Shown here in pieces: positions 11,876 to 24,374 of a stretch of 64,000 bases of DNA. Within the stretch, counting starts at the first letter, position 1. The number at the start of each line of letters is the position of its first letter. Source of the DNA: Caprimulgus europaeus (Eukaryota > Chordata > Aves > Caprimulgiformes > Caprimulgidae); contig OU015524.1 in NCBI GenBank assembly GCA_907165065.1, positions 34,539,295 to 34,603,294 on the forward strand, written 5' to 3'. The notes under the pieces were generated by a model. It did no database searches and was not told the origin of the DNA. It saw only the letters and a program-made list of their open reading frames with translations. The position numbers and the translations under genes were made by a program.

Positions 11876-14512
11876 CCTTTCCTCGCTGCCTCGCCAGGCT
11901 GTGCTGAGGACCAGTGGCCTAGCTTCCCTACCTCCATCCCGTGCCACCCATCCTCCTGCCATGCTCCCTCTGTCTTGCCATCACTGCTTGGCAAACACCT
12001 CTCTTCACAGTGACTGGTGGTGTGGGCTAGAAATGCTTCCTGCACTGCCTGCAACATAACGGTGGTCTCACGTGGCCAGGCTGCCACCATCCGAGGCGGG
12101 GAGGTGGCAGGACACATCCTTGCTGGGACAGGAGCATAGTACCACTCACCATCATGGCACACACCTCTCTGCTGGGCTGGAGGCTGCTCCACGTCTGACA
12201 CCTGCCGGGGTAGAGCTGCAGGCAGGCACGGCATGGAAGGCCCAGCCATTGCTTTCCACAACTGTCCTGGGAGCAGAAAATAGTCCTGGAGGGAGACACA
12301 TTCCTGGTGATTCAGAGTCACATGGTTTGGTGTCAACTTTTTTCCAGAGCATCCTGGGAACATGGGGTGAAGACAGAAGCATCACAGCTACTCACAGCAG
12401 GCTAGGTACAGCCTAGCTTCCTCTGCTCAGGGGCAGCCTGAGAGAGGATCTTTAGGATGGACACTAGGGCTTGGCCGTCTCTCAAGCCTCCTGGTCCCTG
12501 GGAATCTAGCATTTCTACATGAGGAAAAATTCCCTTGCCTAATTCCTCCTCAATCCCAAATCCCTCTCGCAAGTTGTTTCTGGTCTTCTTAGCGCATCCC
12601 TGGCCATGATGGATCCCTTCTGCCACCAGAGTGGAGAGCACAGCATAGTCTGCAGCTCAACAGGAAGGACACCAGACCTAGTGGTCATTACCACCTCCAG
12701 GAGGTGGCTGTGGCTGCCCAGCTGTGGTGGCTCCCCATCATGCTGCAATAATCCCCCTGGCATCAGCCCCATGGTGAGGCCACTCAGAAGCGAGCATCAG
12801 CTCATCCTGCTGCTTCCAGCTTTCCTTGCAAAGCTGTCAAGTCCAGAGCTAACCCTGAGCAGGCAGGTCTTCCCCCAACATCACTCACCCAGCTCACTCC
12901 TCCGCCCCATATCCCCAAAGAAGCCTGTGCCCCACTGACCAGAGTATCACTTTTAATTAAAATGGTTCTCCTGTGATGTGCCGTCTGAATGTCTCTGGTT
13001 CTCCCCGCTGGGTTCAGGACAGAGGGACGTGCTGGGGAAGAATGTCACGTTGAAATCTGAATTGCAGCCAGTTCAGAGAAACTGAAGTCAGAGCAGAGAA
13101 AGCAGCTGATAGCCACATGGTCCCTTTGCCAACGGGCTCTACAGCAAGGGCGAGTTGTGCCCAAGGCTCTGAGAAGCAGGGAGCCTTGGCTGTCCACCCA
13201 GGAGAAGGCCTGGGAATGAGAAGTGGTCTCCCTCCCTACAAAGGTGTGCAGAACTGGGGATGCCTAGGGGAGCCTATGAACTCTGTGAGCACTATAGCAG
13301 GGTTAGGGGTCACTGGCTCTCAGCATGGCTGATGCACCTGCAGGACAACCAAGCCAGTGGCCATCAGATGCTCAGCACTTGGTGGGATTTGGAAGACTCT
13401 CCCCATGGCTCTGGGAGGAGCAAGAGTGGGACATCCATTGGGGTTTGTAGAATGAAGAAGGAAGGCAGGTAAGTTCAGGTATGCAAAGGATCCCTTCCTA
13501 AATGGAGACAAGGTTTTTCATGAAGGTTGCAGGGCTTTGCTCAGGTACCTGGAGCAAAGGCTGCCTGCTCCAAGGTGGCTTGACTCTTGAAGCAAACATG
13601 TCCACCTCCCCCTGCCCTCAGCATTCTGGCAGGTTTTCCAGGGATGAGGACAGATCTCAGCTGTTCTTGCAGGAAAGGATGCTGACGGACAGCAACTCCC
13701 CTGGGATGCTGCATAGAGCCATGTCTCCTGCTTCCCCAGGAAGGGTGAGTGCCAGCCCTGTCCCCAGCTGCTGCTGGGCCTTCCCTGGGCTGAGGTCCTG
13801 CAGTGGTGTAGCTGCCAGTGGTGCCTCAGACATGCCATAGGGTCAGCTCTGAGCAGTGGGAATTTCTGGGGCGTTTCAAGTCTTGTGTGACACTTGGCAC
13901 GGGCACCACGATGTGTTGGACATGCAGACACACACCAGACAGAACCACTCCAACCCTCACACCTTCACAGGTGGGCACAGCAAACGTGCACCCTGTGGGG
14001 TTGGTGGTGTGCAGATGACTGGGTTTTACTCCTGCGCAGCCCCTGCAGAGGCCCCAACTTTTTGTGCTTCAGGAAGTCGAAATTCAGCCTCCTGGCAGGA
14101 GGTGAGCAAAGCTGTTGAAGGGCAGGGGAAAGGACTCTCTGAGGGGCTTGAAACCCATATAGATGTTCTTAGGGGCCTCTCATCTGTTAAGGCATTATCA
14201 CAGCAGCTCCTGCTGTCACACGCTGCCCATAAAGTGAGAGCTCTTGTGTGCTTATATGAGTCTGGGGCACCAGCTAGCAGTAAATTGAAATTCTTTTCCT
14301 CCTGGACATGCTGGGTGGAATCCATGGGCACCCCGGGAAGCTGCCAGGACACACATGTATTGGTTTATTAAAGCATACAGCATTTTCTCCCAGGATGGTG
14401 GGTGGCAGCCGCCAGGCATGCGCTCGGTCTGCGGTTTTTCCCCGCTCCTGTTAGCTTTGCTCTGCTAAGAGTCCATCTGGACGAGACCCTGTGTGCCCAC
14501 TCCCACTGAGAC
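11876..14512. other. unique noncoding DNA
   Basis: No recognisable gene or repeat. A short TTTTAATTAAAA palindromic AT block lies at about 12951-12962. Confidence 0.45.
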
Positions 14513-14824
14513 TCCCTTCCCTTCCCTTCCCTTCCCTTCCCTTCCCTTCCCTTCCCTTCCCTTCCCTTCCCTTCCCTTCCCTTCCCTTCCCTTCCCTTCC
14601 CTTCCCTTCCCTTCCCTTCCCTTCCCTTCCCTTCCCTTCCCTTCCCTTCCCTTCCCTTCCCTTCCCTTCCCTTCCCTTCCCTTCCCTTCCCTTCCCTTCC
14701 CTTCCCTTCCCTTCCCTTCCCTTCCCTTCCCTTCCCTTCCCTTCCCTTCCCTTCCCTTCCCTTCCCTTCCCTTCCCTTCCCTTCCCTTCCCTTCCCTTCC
14801 CTTCCCTTCCCTTCCCTTCCCTTC
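14513..14824. repeat. (CTTCC)n pentanucleotide array, about 62 copies
   Basis: About 312 bases of uninterrupted pentanucleotide repeat, pyrimidine-only on the + strand and purine-only (GGAAG) on the - strand. All six frames are stop-free, which explains the Phe-Pro-Ser-Leu-Pro and Lys-Gly-Arg-Glu-Gly frames here; they are not genes. The array is a mirror-type polypurine/polypyrimidine tract able in principle to form triplex (H-) DNA. Its purity suggests a recent expansion and likely length polymorphism. Confidence 0.97.
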
Positions 14825-14842
14825 TTCCTCCCCATCCTAGTC

Positions 14843-14965
14843 CCGATCCCGATCCCGGGGCCGATCCCCGCAGCCCCCCGCCGTCCCTGCAAGGCGGGCG
14901 GCGGCCACACGGTGTCAGGCGGGTGCCGGTGGAGCACGGGGCGCCGGACGGCAGCTCAGCCCCGT
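14843..14965. promoter_or_regulatory. very dense mini CpG island abutting the pentanucleotide array
   Basis: Close to twenty CpGs lie in about 120 bases, starting with a repeated CCCGATCCCGATCCCG pattern some 20 bases after the array ends. No gene start is recognisable. It may be an orphan promoter or an unmethylated island. Confidence 0.4.
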
Positions 14966-16894
14966 GGGACCAGCAAACCCAGTGGGCCTGGGGAGGAAAC
15001 CTTGGGAAATTGCAAATAATTGTCTGGTTTTGCTGTAACCTGTAGCCCTGAGTGCGCCTTTTCTGTACAGGAGGGATGACTTCTGCTCCTTTTCCTACAG
15101 CACGTAGGAATGGGGCAACATTTTTCAGGTGCCTGTGTGAATTTTGCCTGGACTTTCACAGCAGGGGAAGGAGAGGACGTGGTCTCCTGGCCTGGAGCAC
15201 CCCAGGTGAGATGAGTTGAGCTGGGCCTCAGCCTCTTGCTGCGAAGCACAGAGGAAAGCTGCCCTGCGAGGGGAACAAAGAGACTCGGATAGCGAGAGTG
15301 ACACTTGCAAGCAGGGAGTGTTGGCAACACGGCTGCCGTTGCTTGGGGAAGAAAGCGCCTGAGCAGGGGTGTGGGGAGAGGCTGAGCTCATGGGGGTGTG
15401 GGTCCCCAGCAGAAAAAGGGAATCAGAAGGTTTGGGCTGCTGAATGCCCCCTGGAACCAGGGCAGGCACAAGTTGGACCTTGAATCGAGTTCAGCTATGC
15501 CTCTCCTGGCTCTCTGCTTTGTGGCTGCACTGGGTGTTGGGGAGGAACCCATTTTTCCCGCTGCATTTTCTTAGCAGAGGCGGGGGAGCCGGTGTAGAAA
15601 GAGCGCAGGCTGGGGAAGCTGCATCAGTAAGTGACGTGTGATGCTAGAGCGAGCAGTGGCCCAGCCTCGCTCAGGTGCAGCTCTCCGTGCTGTGCCTCAC
15701 GTACAGAGACGCTGTCTATCCTCCAGCTATTTACTGCCAGCTCATTTTGCAAACGCTGCACTCAAGATTTTTTTTCTCTCTCTCCCTCCCTCCCTCCCTC
15801 TCTCTTCCCTGTAGAGATGCTCAGACAGTGCTCCCCATTCAGCTTCAAGCACGAGGTCTCCCACCTGCATGCGTGTTGCACATGCTGACCTGCCTGCAGG
15901 TTGTTCTGTTGGGCTGGTGGAAATTCACCACCTTCCCCTTCTCCTGCTCCCCTGGGGCTTCAGTCCTGGGAGACAGCTCCAGTGAACAAAGAGGGAGGCT
16001 GAGATGCTGCCAGGGGGAGAGACTCAGCCAGGGAGCCCTCCTGCTCCTGCTTGCCCAGCCATGAGCCTGGAGGTCTGGCCCTGGCCACCCCAGAGTGCTG
16101 CTTGCTTCCCGCTGGGGTGTGGGGTTGGCATCTTTGCTGCCTGGGCATAACCCTCCCTACTGAAGGGAGGGAAGGAACGCAAGGAAGGGCATGAGGGATG
16201 GGGAAGGGTCCCCTGACATGGATGGGAGAACAAGACTTTATTCCTGTGGGGAATTATTCCTGTAAGGAAAGGGATGTGGATAAGACCCAACCAGGGATTA
16301 CTCCATTGCACCCTGAGGAGGAAAAAAAGAACACTATAAGCAGAGAGGGGTGGGAGCCCAGGCCCTCTCCAGTGGGGAACTGGAAAGAGATTGCCAAAGG
16401 AAAGGGGCTGTCCCTCGGGGTCTCCCCATGGAGGAGGCTGCTTGGCCCTGGAAGAATTTCTTCCCAAGGAGGGACTACGGCTGACGGCTAACTCTCACTG
16501 TTCTGGCAGGCACGTGCTACTTTCATCTTTTTTTTGAAGCCTCAGGCCCATGGCTGGTTACAGGAGAAGCTGGGCTTTTATCTCCCCTATCTCCCCGTGC
16601 TGAGACAGAACTTTGTGGCTTTAAGGAGGTGCTTAAAAACAGGAGCTGAGGGTTTTCCTGAGGGTGGGAGATTAGACAACAGAGGTAGGCTACTGCTGTC
16701 TCTGTCACCTCCTGATTTCTAGCTGCTCGGTCGGCCGTGGTGGGGCTGGCTGCTCAGCTCCTGGCTGTGCTGCCCTAGAGAGTGGTGAGGAGACCCCCCA
16801 AATACAGCTGGGGCTGGCCTGAGGCTGGGGTGAGGGTCTGGACAGAGAGACTTCAACTTGGCATAAAGGGCAAGGGCAGGATTGCCTTTCTGCG
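14966..16894. other. unique noncoding DNA with one short CT tract
   Basis: No exon or repeat family recognised. A T/CT/CCCT-rich pyrimidine tract occupies about 15768-15810. Confidence 0.45.
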
Positions 16895-17482
16895 CCGTGG
16901 GAAGTGCCGTGGGGGCTTTGGGAGTGCTGCTGGGACGAGGGCTCGCCATGGGGCCGGGACCCACGGGCAGGGCTCAGGGGCGCGGGTGGGGGTGCCGGCG
17001 GGGCGGCGGGCCGGGGGGCTGCCGGTGGGGCGGGTGGGGCGGCCGTGGCAGGCTACGGTAGATGGCAGTGCCGCCCGGATTTTATGAATGGAGAAGGAGG
17101 AGGAGGAGGGGAGGCAGATGGATGCGGGGAGGTGGTGATGGAGAAGAAGGAGGGGGGGAAATTTGCTGGCTGGGCTCCGGCCTCCACCTCCGTTCCCCCT
17201 TGCCCCTGCGCCAGGCGCCCTCCCCCAGCCATTAGCATAGGCCTGCCCGGGTTTACATGTCAGGCTGCACGTTGCCGCGGCCGGATCCAGCAGCCAGCAG
17301 CGCTGGCAGCCGCCCCGAGTCAGCTGCTTCCCAGCGAGGAGCGGCGAGGAGCGGAGCGGGGCGGCGGGGCGGCAGCCGCAGGCACCGACTTTAAGGTGTC
17401 CTCGTGGAGATGGACCTGAGGCCGCTCTCCGCCCGGCACCCCCGCACCCCCCGACCCGGGGTCCCCCCCAAGCGCTGCCTGG
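16895..17482 (+). promoter_or_regulatory. orphan CpG island with quadruplex-prone G runs, possible promoter of an unrecognised transcript
   Basis: This is the largest CpG-rich block in the window. It holds many GGGG runs (densest at 16972-17043), a GGA-rich purine segment at 17088-17158, and CpG-dense sequence to 17480. Towards its right edge an ATG (17410) opens a frame MDLRPLSARHP..., and a donor-like CTG|GTGGGT lies at 17481/17482. That layout could be a first exon read rightwards. The frame matches no family I know and is Pro/Gly/Ala-rich, as CpG islands tend to be, so I do not call a gene. It could equally be an enhancer or a noncoding-RNA promoter. Confidence 0.45.
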
Positions 17483-20400
17483 TGGGTTTTGGCCAGGCTG
17501 CTGCTGTGACCCTGGGCCCTGGCCTGCCCCAGTGGTGCTCTCCATGCCCCCCTTGCAGAGCTTTCGGCAGCCCCGGGGTGGGGGCACTGGGCCGGCGGGG
17601 GGTCTGGGAGCAGGCCAGGCTTTGGGGGGCACAGCTGCCTTCTGCTGACAGCAAACTCCCTTCTCCCCACTGCCTGTGTCCCTGCCCGGCCTCGCAAGGC
17701 TGTGCTGGGGCAGCCTCCTCCCCCGCAGCTTCTTTGTGCCCTGGGGCATGTTCACAGCCCTCCATCCTGCTCTTCCATGACCTCCTGCTTGCATTACAGG
17801 TCCCCTTTGGTGGGGAAAGCCAGGAGAAGCAGCTGAGTAACTCCCAGACATTTGCTGGAAGAGAAGTTGGGGGTGATGAGTGCTTGGTGCTTTGAGATAA
17901 GGAGAGGAAGAATCCTTTTTTTGTTTGTTTTTGGGGCCTCTGAGGCACCACTTGGGACTCTATGTGTTGGTCACTTGCAGCTGCAGCCAGGATTTCCCAC
18001 TGAAGGGACTGGGACATAAGCATCGCTGGCACAGCTGTGGGACAGGTGATGGAGCAGTGGTGGTAGTGACTGTGTACAGCCCCAAAGCCTTCCCTCTAAC
18101 ACCTGGGCAGCTGTGGGTCATGGCTGCAGCACAGCATGGACAGGCCTTGCTGTTCCTGGGGGGCAGCAGGCTGAGGGAATTGCTGCTTTCCCATCCACTC
18201 TGCCTACTCTGCCACATGGGGGATAAAATTTCCTCCTGAGGCAGCTTTGGCTGCCTTCATTGGCGAGGCTTGAGTTTCCTTCTGGGGAGTGTTCAAGGTG
18301 CAGAGGTGCTCAGGGGGAGCTTTGAAGGAGACCCCCAAGAGCAGCACTTCTCCAGGAGGGGAGCTCTAACATGGCTTTGCTGAACAGCACATTGATCCTG
18401 TTCCTGCTAGAGGTACCTACCCTTGTGCCAGCCCCGTGCCACCACGCAGGAGCAGAGCTGTCCTGCAGCATGGGCCAGGGACCCCGCAGAAAGCCCCAGC
18501 ATGATGTTCGCAGTGGCTGGGCCTCCATTTCTCAGCAGTGCCCACGTTACTTGTGAGGTGGGCAAAGCTGGTGCTGCAGCACTGATCCCCCCAGTATGGC
18601 TGGCTGTGTCTCAGGGGTGCTATCCTGCAGATCTGTTGGTGCCTTTGGCACTGTTTAGGCTCCAGTTCCTGCCTGCTGGTCCTGCTCCAGCCTGGATGAT
18701 CCCACCTACCTGACCTAAACCCCACAGTGGTTTCAGTGGGATGCAGGGTTTTTCATCACCCCTTGTCTGAACCAGTTAGGTAGGATTGTTGTGTGCCAGG
18801 AGGTAGTTACTGCCTGCCACCCTAAAGGTCTCCACTCCAGCAGCATCCTGGATCCTGCAAGATCCTTTATCCGGAGAGCAGGTGAGAGGAGGACTTTCCA
18901 GCCAGTGGGGTGAGATGCTGGAGGAGAAGGACAGGAGAGCCTGCAGTGACATAAGTGCTCCCACCTCGTGGTCAGCAGGAGGTCCTTGCCTGGCCCAGCA
19001 CCTTGCGGCTCCTCGAAGCCACCGGCAGCACGCCTTGATGGGGCTCAAGCCAGGGAGGATTGGGGCACATTTTGCCCCTCTGTGTGAGCCTGGCTTGAGC
19101 AAAGGACAGCAGCTAAATTCCAGAGTGAGCGACCAACGTTGGCTATCGCGGCTCGGCTGCCACAGCTCCCCCTGCGCCCTGCACGTTTGCCAAGCACTCG
19201 GATGGTCCCTTGCTTGGAAGAGCTGACAATCCAGGGATTTTTGTTTGCATATTAAACCAGCTAAGTATTCAGAATCGGCTCCAGCTACCGCCGTGGGAAA
19301 AGCAGCTCCAAGATACATAGTTCCCTGCCAAACCTGCCTGCGCTACCTCCGAGGCAGCAGTGCTGCTGCCCTCCAATGCTGCTCGGAGCGGGCGCATGGC
19401 AGAGCTCCGACCTGCCAGCCAGCCCTCGCGCGGTGTCCAGCCGAGCTCGCAGGGACAGCACCTCTCTGCAAAGCTGCTGACATGTGTGTGGGGAGCTCGC
19501 CATGCTACCACCTTGTTGAGGGGCTTCCAAATGCGTGCCTGGCTCTCCATCCTCGGGAAGTGGTTGGAAAGGAGTAGGTCATGCCTGCCTACATCCCCAG
19601 GCACAGAGGAGCAGGATGGGGGAGCCAGTGTGCACCCCACCATCCTGTGCCTGGGTCCCTGTGGCCACGGGTAAGAGAGACCCACTCCACATCTATGCAT
19701 GGGGCAGGGTGAGACCTCACCGTGTAGGGCAGTCACACTCGGGCCATTTGCTGCGTGCCTGGCACTTTGTCTTGCTGTTTTTTCCCCGTGTGGTTTGAGG
19801 GACCTGGAGATGGTTGGCCTGCTGGGCACAGCACACAGCGTGTCCCTTCTCCAGGGTGGACTAGTCTGGCTCTCCCGTTCCCGTTTTGGGAAGCAGGGAT
19901 CAGGGGAGTACACCCTGCCCAGCACGTAGACCGTCCTTGGGTAATGGCTGTGAGTGTTTGGCTGGTCTGATGCAATGAGCTAATTAGGAATTTGCTGTCA
20001 CCACAGCTGGGCTCACCTGGCTTGTATGCTGGAGCCGGGTGATTCTTGCTCCGTGTGACAGTCCTCCAGCCTCTCTGGAGACCAGGAATAGCAGCAAGGG
20101 GATCACATGGCTGCTCTGGCTGTCCTCCCCTGCACCGTGCCAGCCTCCTGGCAGCCACGCATGCGAGCATCATGAGGTGGCTTCAGTGGCCATGAGGGAA
20201 CGTGCTCCTCCTCACCAGCCCTGGAGACAGGCGGGTGACAAGTCTCCTGACATGCCAGCAGCACATGTGGCCAGGGCACAGCCCTGGCAGGAGGGAGAGG
20301 TGGTCAAGGCACCCCTCCTCTCTGGGATTTAGCCAAGTTAGCCAAGGGCACTGGAGTGACCTGACACCTTTGGAAATGTCTCCTCAGTAGTTTCCCATGT

Positions 20401-21699
20401 TGGTTGCCCAGGAGCTGTGAGGTGGGGTAGACACAACATACAAGGACTCCACAGCCCAAGCCTGTCCCAAGGAATGCATAATACAGAGAATCTGTCAATG
20501 CCAATGAATAATTTTAGTACCTATCCAGGTGGCACAGGTTGGCCACTGGGCCATGCTAGCTAGGGGCATCCCAGCATCACTGGGTTTTCCTCCAGGGAAG
20601 CCCTGGAAAAAGCCCACTCCCAGCATGTCCCAAGGGCTGAGGTCTGTGAGTGGACATGCTGAGAGCCACCTTGGTGACCATGAAGGTGGGGGGTCCTGGG
20701 GAAGATATTCTGGGCACAAACAGAAATCAGCTGCAGCTGCTGGAAGAGCCTCTGAGAGGAAAACTCTGCGGCCCACAGAAAATAAATTAGTGTTGATGTT
20801 CACAGAACATTTGTTTAGATTAAGCAATATGGCTCAAAGCTGCTCGGCTGTGGGGAGCCGGTCACTAAGACACTCAATAGATGTCTTTCGGTCTTGCTGT
20901 TCATGGCACTGGCCAAGAGGCTGGGTGGCAGAGGGGGAAGCTGGCCGCATCCTCGTGAGCCTCCTCCTCTGCGCCACACCTTCTCTCCCTGGTTGCTCCT
21001 TATAGCCAAAAAGCTGAGCATATGGTGGTTTTCCTTTCCAGAAGTGGATGCTCTAGGGGATGCCCTCTCCCAAAAGGTATTAACTCTTGCAGCATTTGCA
21101 AGGAGGTTGCCCTGGGGGCAGCTGGTGCAAGGACCTGCCGAGCTTTCCCATGGACATGGGTGCTGGAGATCAGGAGGAGGCAGGCAGCCTTGCACTAGCT
21201 CTGCTCCAGCTCTGCTGGGCTAATGACAATGAGGTCTCTGCAGCATCAACTCTTCCACCAGCTTCCAAATGCAGAGTTTAGAAAGGGCTGTGGCTGGGGA
21301 GCGTGGGCTGCACTCCACTGGCACCAACGTAGCTGCTTGTGCGTGTGGCTCTGCTGGCTGGGGATGGGCATGCACAAAATACCTCAGAGGCACGGAAAAA
21401 AACATATATATTTCCTGGAAACCTATACAAATTGGAACCATCTCCCAGCAAGAAGCACAGAGTTCAGTTTCCCAATGTAAAGCGGCAGCTCAGTAAAGAA
21501 AAAAAGACAAAAAAAAGCCCGGACCACCCACTGTCTGGGGAGAGGGTGCCCCAGCCCCCAGGGCGTTTGGAGGGGGAACTGGCTGGGCCCTGGGGTCTCC
21601 GCAGGTGGGACGCTTGCTGCCTGCAAATGCGGGGAAGCCTTCCCGCAGCCCTCCCCAAACCCAAGGGAGCCACCTTAAGAGCTCTCCCTCCATAGGACC
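17483..21699. other. unique noncoding DNA
   Basis: No supported exon or repeat. Moderately CpG-rich patches occur near 19.0-19.2 kb and 19.38-19.46 kb. Short AT-rich blocks with homeobox- or POU-like cores are at about 19237-19256 (TTTGCATATTAAA) and 19978-19992 (GCTAATTAGG). Antisense and sense frames of 100-218 codons here have no recognisable content. Confidence 0.45.
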
Positions 21700-22525
21700 A
21701 AACGGGATCCGCCAGGCGTTTCATATACCATATTCTATAGCCAAGGAAACCTTAACAAAGAGCCGTACGCTCTCACGTTTCGCTTCAGGCTTCTCCCTGC
21801 TGCAGCTGGGGCTGAGTTTTTTAAAATCTTTGTGTCATTATTTCGTTCCTCTTTTGATTCAGACATCGAGGGACAAGGAGATGCCAAACGAAAAGAATGG
21901 GCATTTAAACAGAACTAGATTGAAGAGGCAGTGTGTGCGCCGAACAACAAGTCTTTTTACATTTCATATGATCTTATACATGGGCTCCATTCAGTATATT
22001 TCCCCTCTGTTTCATTTGAATGTACAGAATTAGCCATTCACATCCTCTGGAATTACGGCTCTTTAACATTTCCATTCTGAGCTGCCTCCATATTTTGGGG
22101 GTTGGGAGGGTTATTAGCTCAGCTGGGGAAGCACAGGCTGAGGTCAGAGTCGGTCTTGCAGGCTGGAAATGAGCTTTTTCTTTTTTTGGAAAGTGCAAGA
22201 TTTGATGCTTGATGATTGCGGTCAGAAAAATATATGAGCGTACACAGATATACATATGTGCTGGAGCATGTGTGTGTCTGGTTTCAGTGGAAGGGGGTCT
22301 TTTTCACGTTAATCCTGGTGGAGTTATTATTTATTTATTATTCAGATAGAAAAGCGAGCCTCAGCTTTCTGGTGCGGGGTGTGCTCTGTGATCGCCCGGG
22401 GTCGTACGTGTGGCTGTGTCCTTGTGCGTGGCTGCCGCCTCCTTGTCTTTTCACGGCAGAGCTATTGAAAACAAATATTTACTGTGTTATTTACTAAAGC
22501 TCCCTGGATACTTGTACAAATTTAG
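21700..22525. promoter_or_regulatory. possible conserved noncoding element cluster
   Basis: About 800 bases are AT-richer and more complex than the flanks, without simple repeats. They include homeobox-, FOX- and octamer-like cores, for example around 21960-22040 and 22305-22350. The texture resembles vertebrate conserved noncoding elements. No alignment supports this yet. Confidence 0.3.
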
Positions 22526-23519
22526 AAGAGTTGGCCCAGAAAACTCAGTCGAACCGAGTTGGGAGTCACAGGAGGAAAACCAGGAGGGGCACGTGCGTGC
22601 AGCTAACCCTGCGGCCAAGCTCCGGAGCCAGCACTGCTGTGCTGGGTGAGCATGGGGCTGTGCGGTGCTGCTCGTGCATCTTGCAGCCCGCACCGCCTTA
22701 CATGAGGGTCCCGCAGCACTCAGGTGGCTTTACTTCTTGCACCCATCACCACAAGGAAGGAGACTGGTGTGGGAACATTTCGCTTGTGAATCTGCCTTTC
22801 TTTCTGGCTTTACTTTTCTGCTGGTACAGCCAGGCCAGTGTCCTGTTTGGGGGTGTCGCACCTTTCCCCAGCATCTACATGCAGTAGGGTGTCTTGTCAG
22901 ACAGCCAGGACATGGAATTGGTAACAACCCACAGAAAGGAGAGAGCAGGACCTGCCATGTCTCCTCTGGCTGCTTTGCAACACCTCTGTGCTGCGGAGAG
23001 GAGGACTCCTTGGAGGACACTGTGGATAAAGTGATCCCCAGGCATCAATGTCCCCAAAAGAAGTCTCTACATCCTTTGCTGCCCTTTCTTTCTTGTATTT
23101 TGAGCTTTTTCTATCTGTGGCATCTCCATTATAATTTCCTCAGGCCACACTATCTGGTTGTTGTGGAAATGAGGACAAGGTGGCAAACAAGAAGCAAGGG
23201 CCCCCCAGTGGGGCAAATAAACCCAGCAAGGTTGAGTGTGGCTCAGAAGGAAGTTGGGCTCCTATTTTCCCCTTCCCCTGGCTTTCTGCAAGGCACAGAG
23301 GGTGGGAGCACAGACCTGGGGACTGGGACATCATGCTCTGCAGGTGATCATGGGCAGTTGACTTCGCTTTAACACACAGCATCTGCTGGAGAGGGCTCAC
23401 CTGGGCCAGGCACAAAACCCAGGTCCTTGGTCGACCACCCCTGAACTAGTCAGACACAATGAGGCTGCAGGCTTTCCCGGAGATCCCTTCAGTCACAGCC
23501 CCCTGCCTTCATTTAACCT
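22526..23519. other. unique noncoding DNA
   Basis: The + frame at 22665-23372 (235 codons) is the longest here, but it has no domain, no Kozak support and no splice logic that I can see. Confidence 0.4.
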
Positions 23520-23880
23520 GGTTATTTATACCTTTTCCTGTGTGTGTTTAATTATAGTAGAACCTGGCAATACCGCTGTGCTTAACGGTCTGTTGGTGTT
23601 TCCATTATGAGCCCAGACTGGAAGGGATTATATAGCCTGAGTGTTTGAACTGAGCCTCAGACAGAGACTTGGCATAGACTTACAGCCCAAATACAAAGAT
23701 TTTCAATTGGCTAATGGCAGTTTTGAAAAGGGAACATTTTTCACATGCTTAGCCCCTTCCGTTTGCTTAAGCTGCCTTCCTCTGTTTCAAACTCAGCAAG
23801 CAAGGAGTTGTAATTCAGCCTGTTAACAGCAGTGACTCATGTTCGTTGCACAGCAATGCTGTAACCAGCCAAGGCAAGGC
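23520..23880. promoter_or_regulatory. possible conserved noncoding element with an AP-1 site
   Basis: AT-rich unique block with TTTAATTATAG (homeobox-type), GGATTATATAG and a canonical AP-1 site TGACTCA at 23833-23839. The call rests on composition and motif clustering only. Confidence 0.28.
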
Positions 23881-24374
23881 CTTCTGCCTTAAGAGGAATT
23901 ACGCTCAGAAAGATGACTGGGGAAAAGTCATATTTTTCACTCACCAGGATCACACCATCTCTGTGTCCAAACTGCAGCTGCCGTGGCCAGCGTGGGTTGT
24001 CTGACAGCATTTCAGGCTCTGCAGTGGAGACATCTAATGTGACCAAGATGTCCTGGGCTTCATGAGCAGCCAGCAGCACTTGCAGGGCATCAGTTGTTTC
24101 ACCCTCAAGTAGACATTTCAAATAGGTTAGCTTGATCAAGTGCTAAAGATGCTTTTTCTTCCCACCAGCTGTATGGGGACCCAGGGGTAATTAGCTCAGG
24201 CAGGAGTGCTTGTGCTGGGGATAGTCTGGTGGCACCAGTCCCACTTAGAAGGAGTCTAGAGTAGCTCCCGTGGTGGGATGTAGTGCTCTCTCCACAAGAT
24301 CTTTCTCTAACAGCAGGGAAGGCAGAGCAAGAGCAGGGGAAAAGCTATGTGTTTTTTTAATGCATGGGATTCTT

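Noticed and set aside
14368-15045. Long open frames on both strands with Phe-Pro-Ser-Leu-Pro or Lys-Gly-Arg-Glu-Gly repeats
   Set aside because: They are translation of the (CTTCC)n array, which has no stop codon in any frame.
16853-17851. 332-codon antisense frame
   Set aside because: Gly/Ala/Pro/Arg-rich, spans a CpG island where stops are rare, no domain, and overlaps equally long frames on the other strand.
17404-17895. 163-codon + frame starting inside the 17-kb CpG island
   Set aside because: No family resemblance and GC-driven composition; kept only as a possible first-exon hint in the CpG-island entry.
20798-20810. TGTTC-ACA-GAACA palindrome resembling a steroid-receptor site
   Set aside because: The half-sites are everted compared with the GAACAnnnTGTTC response element, so it is not a standard site.
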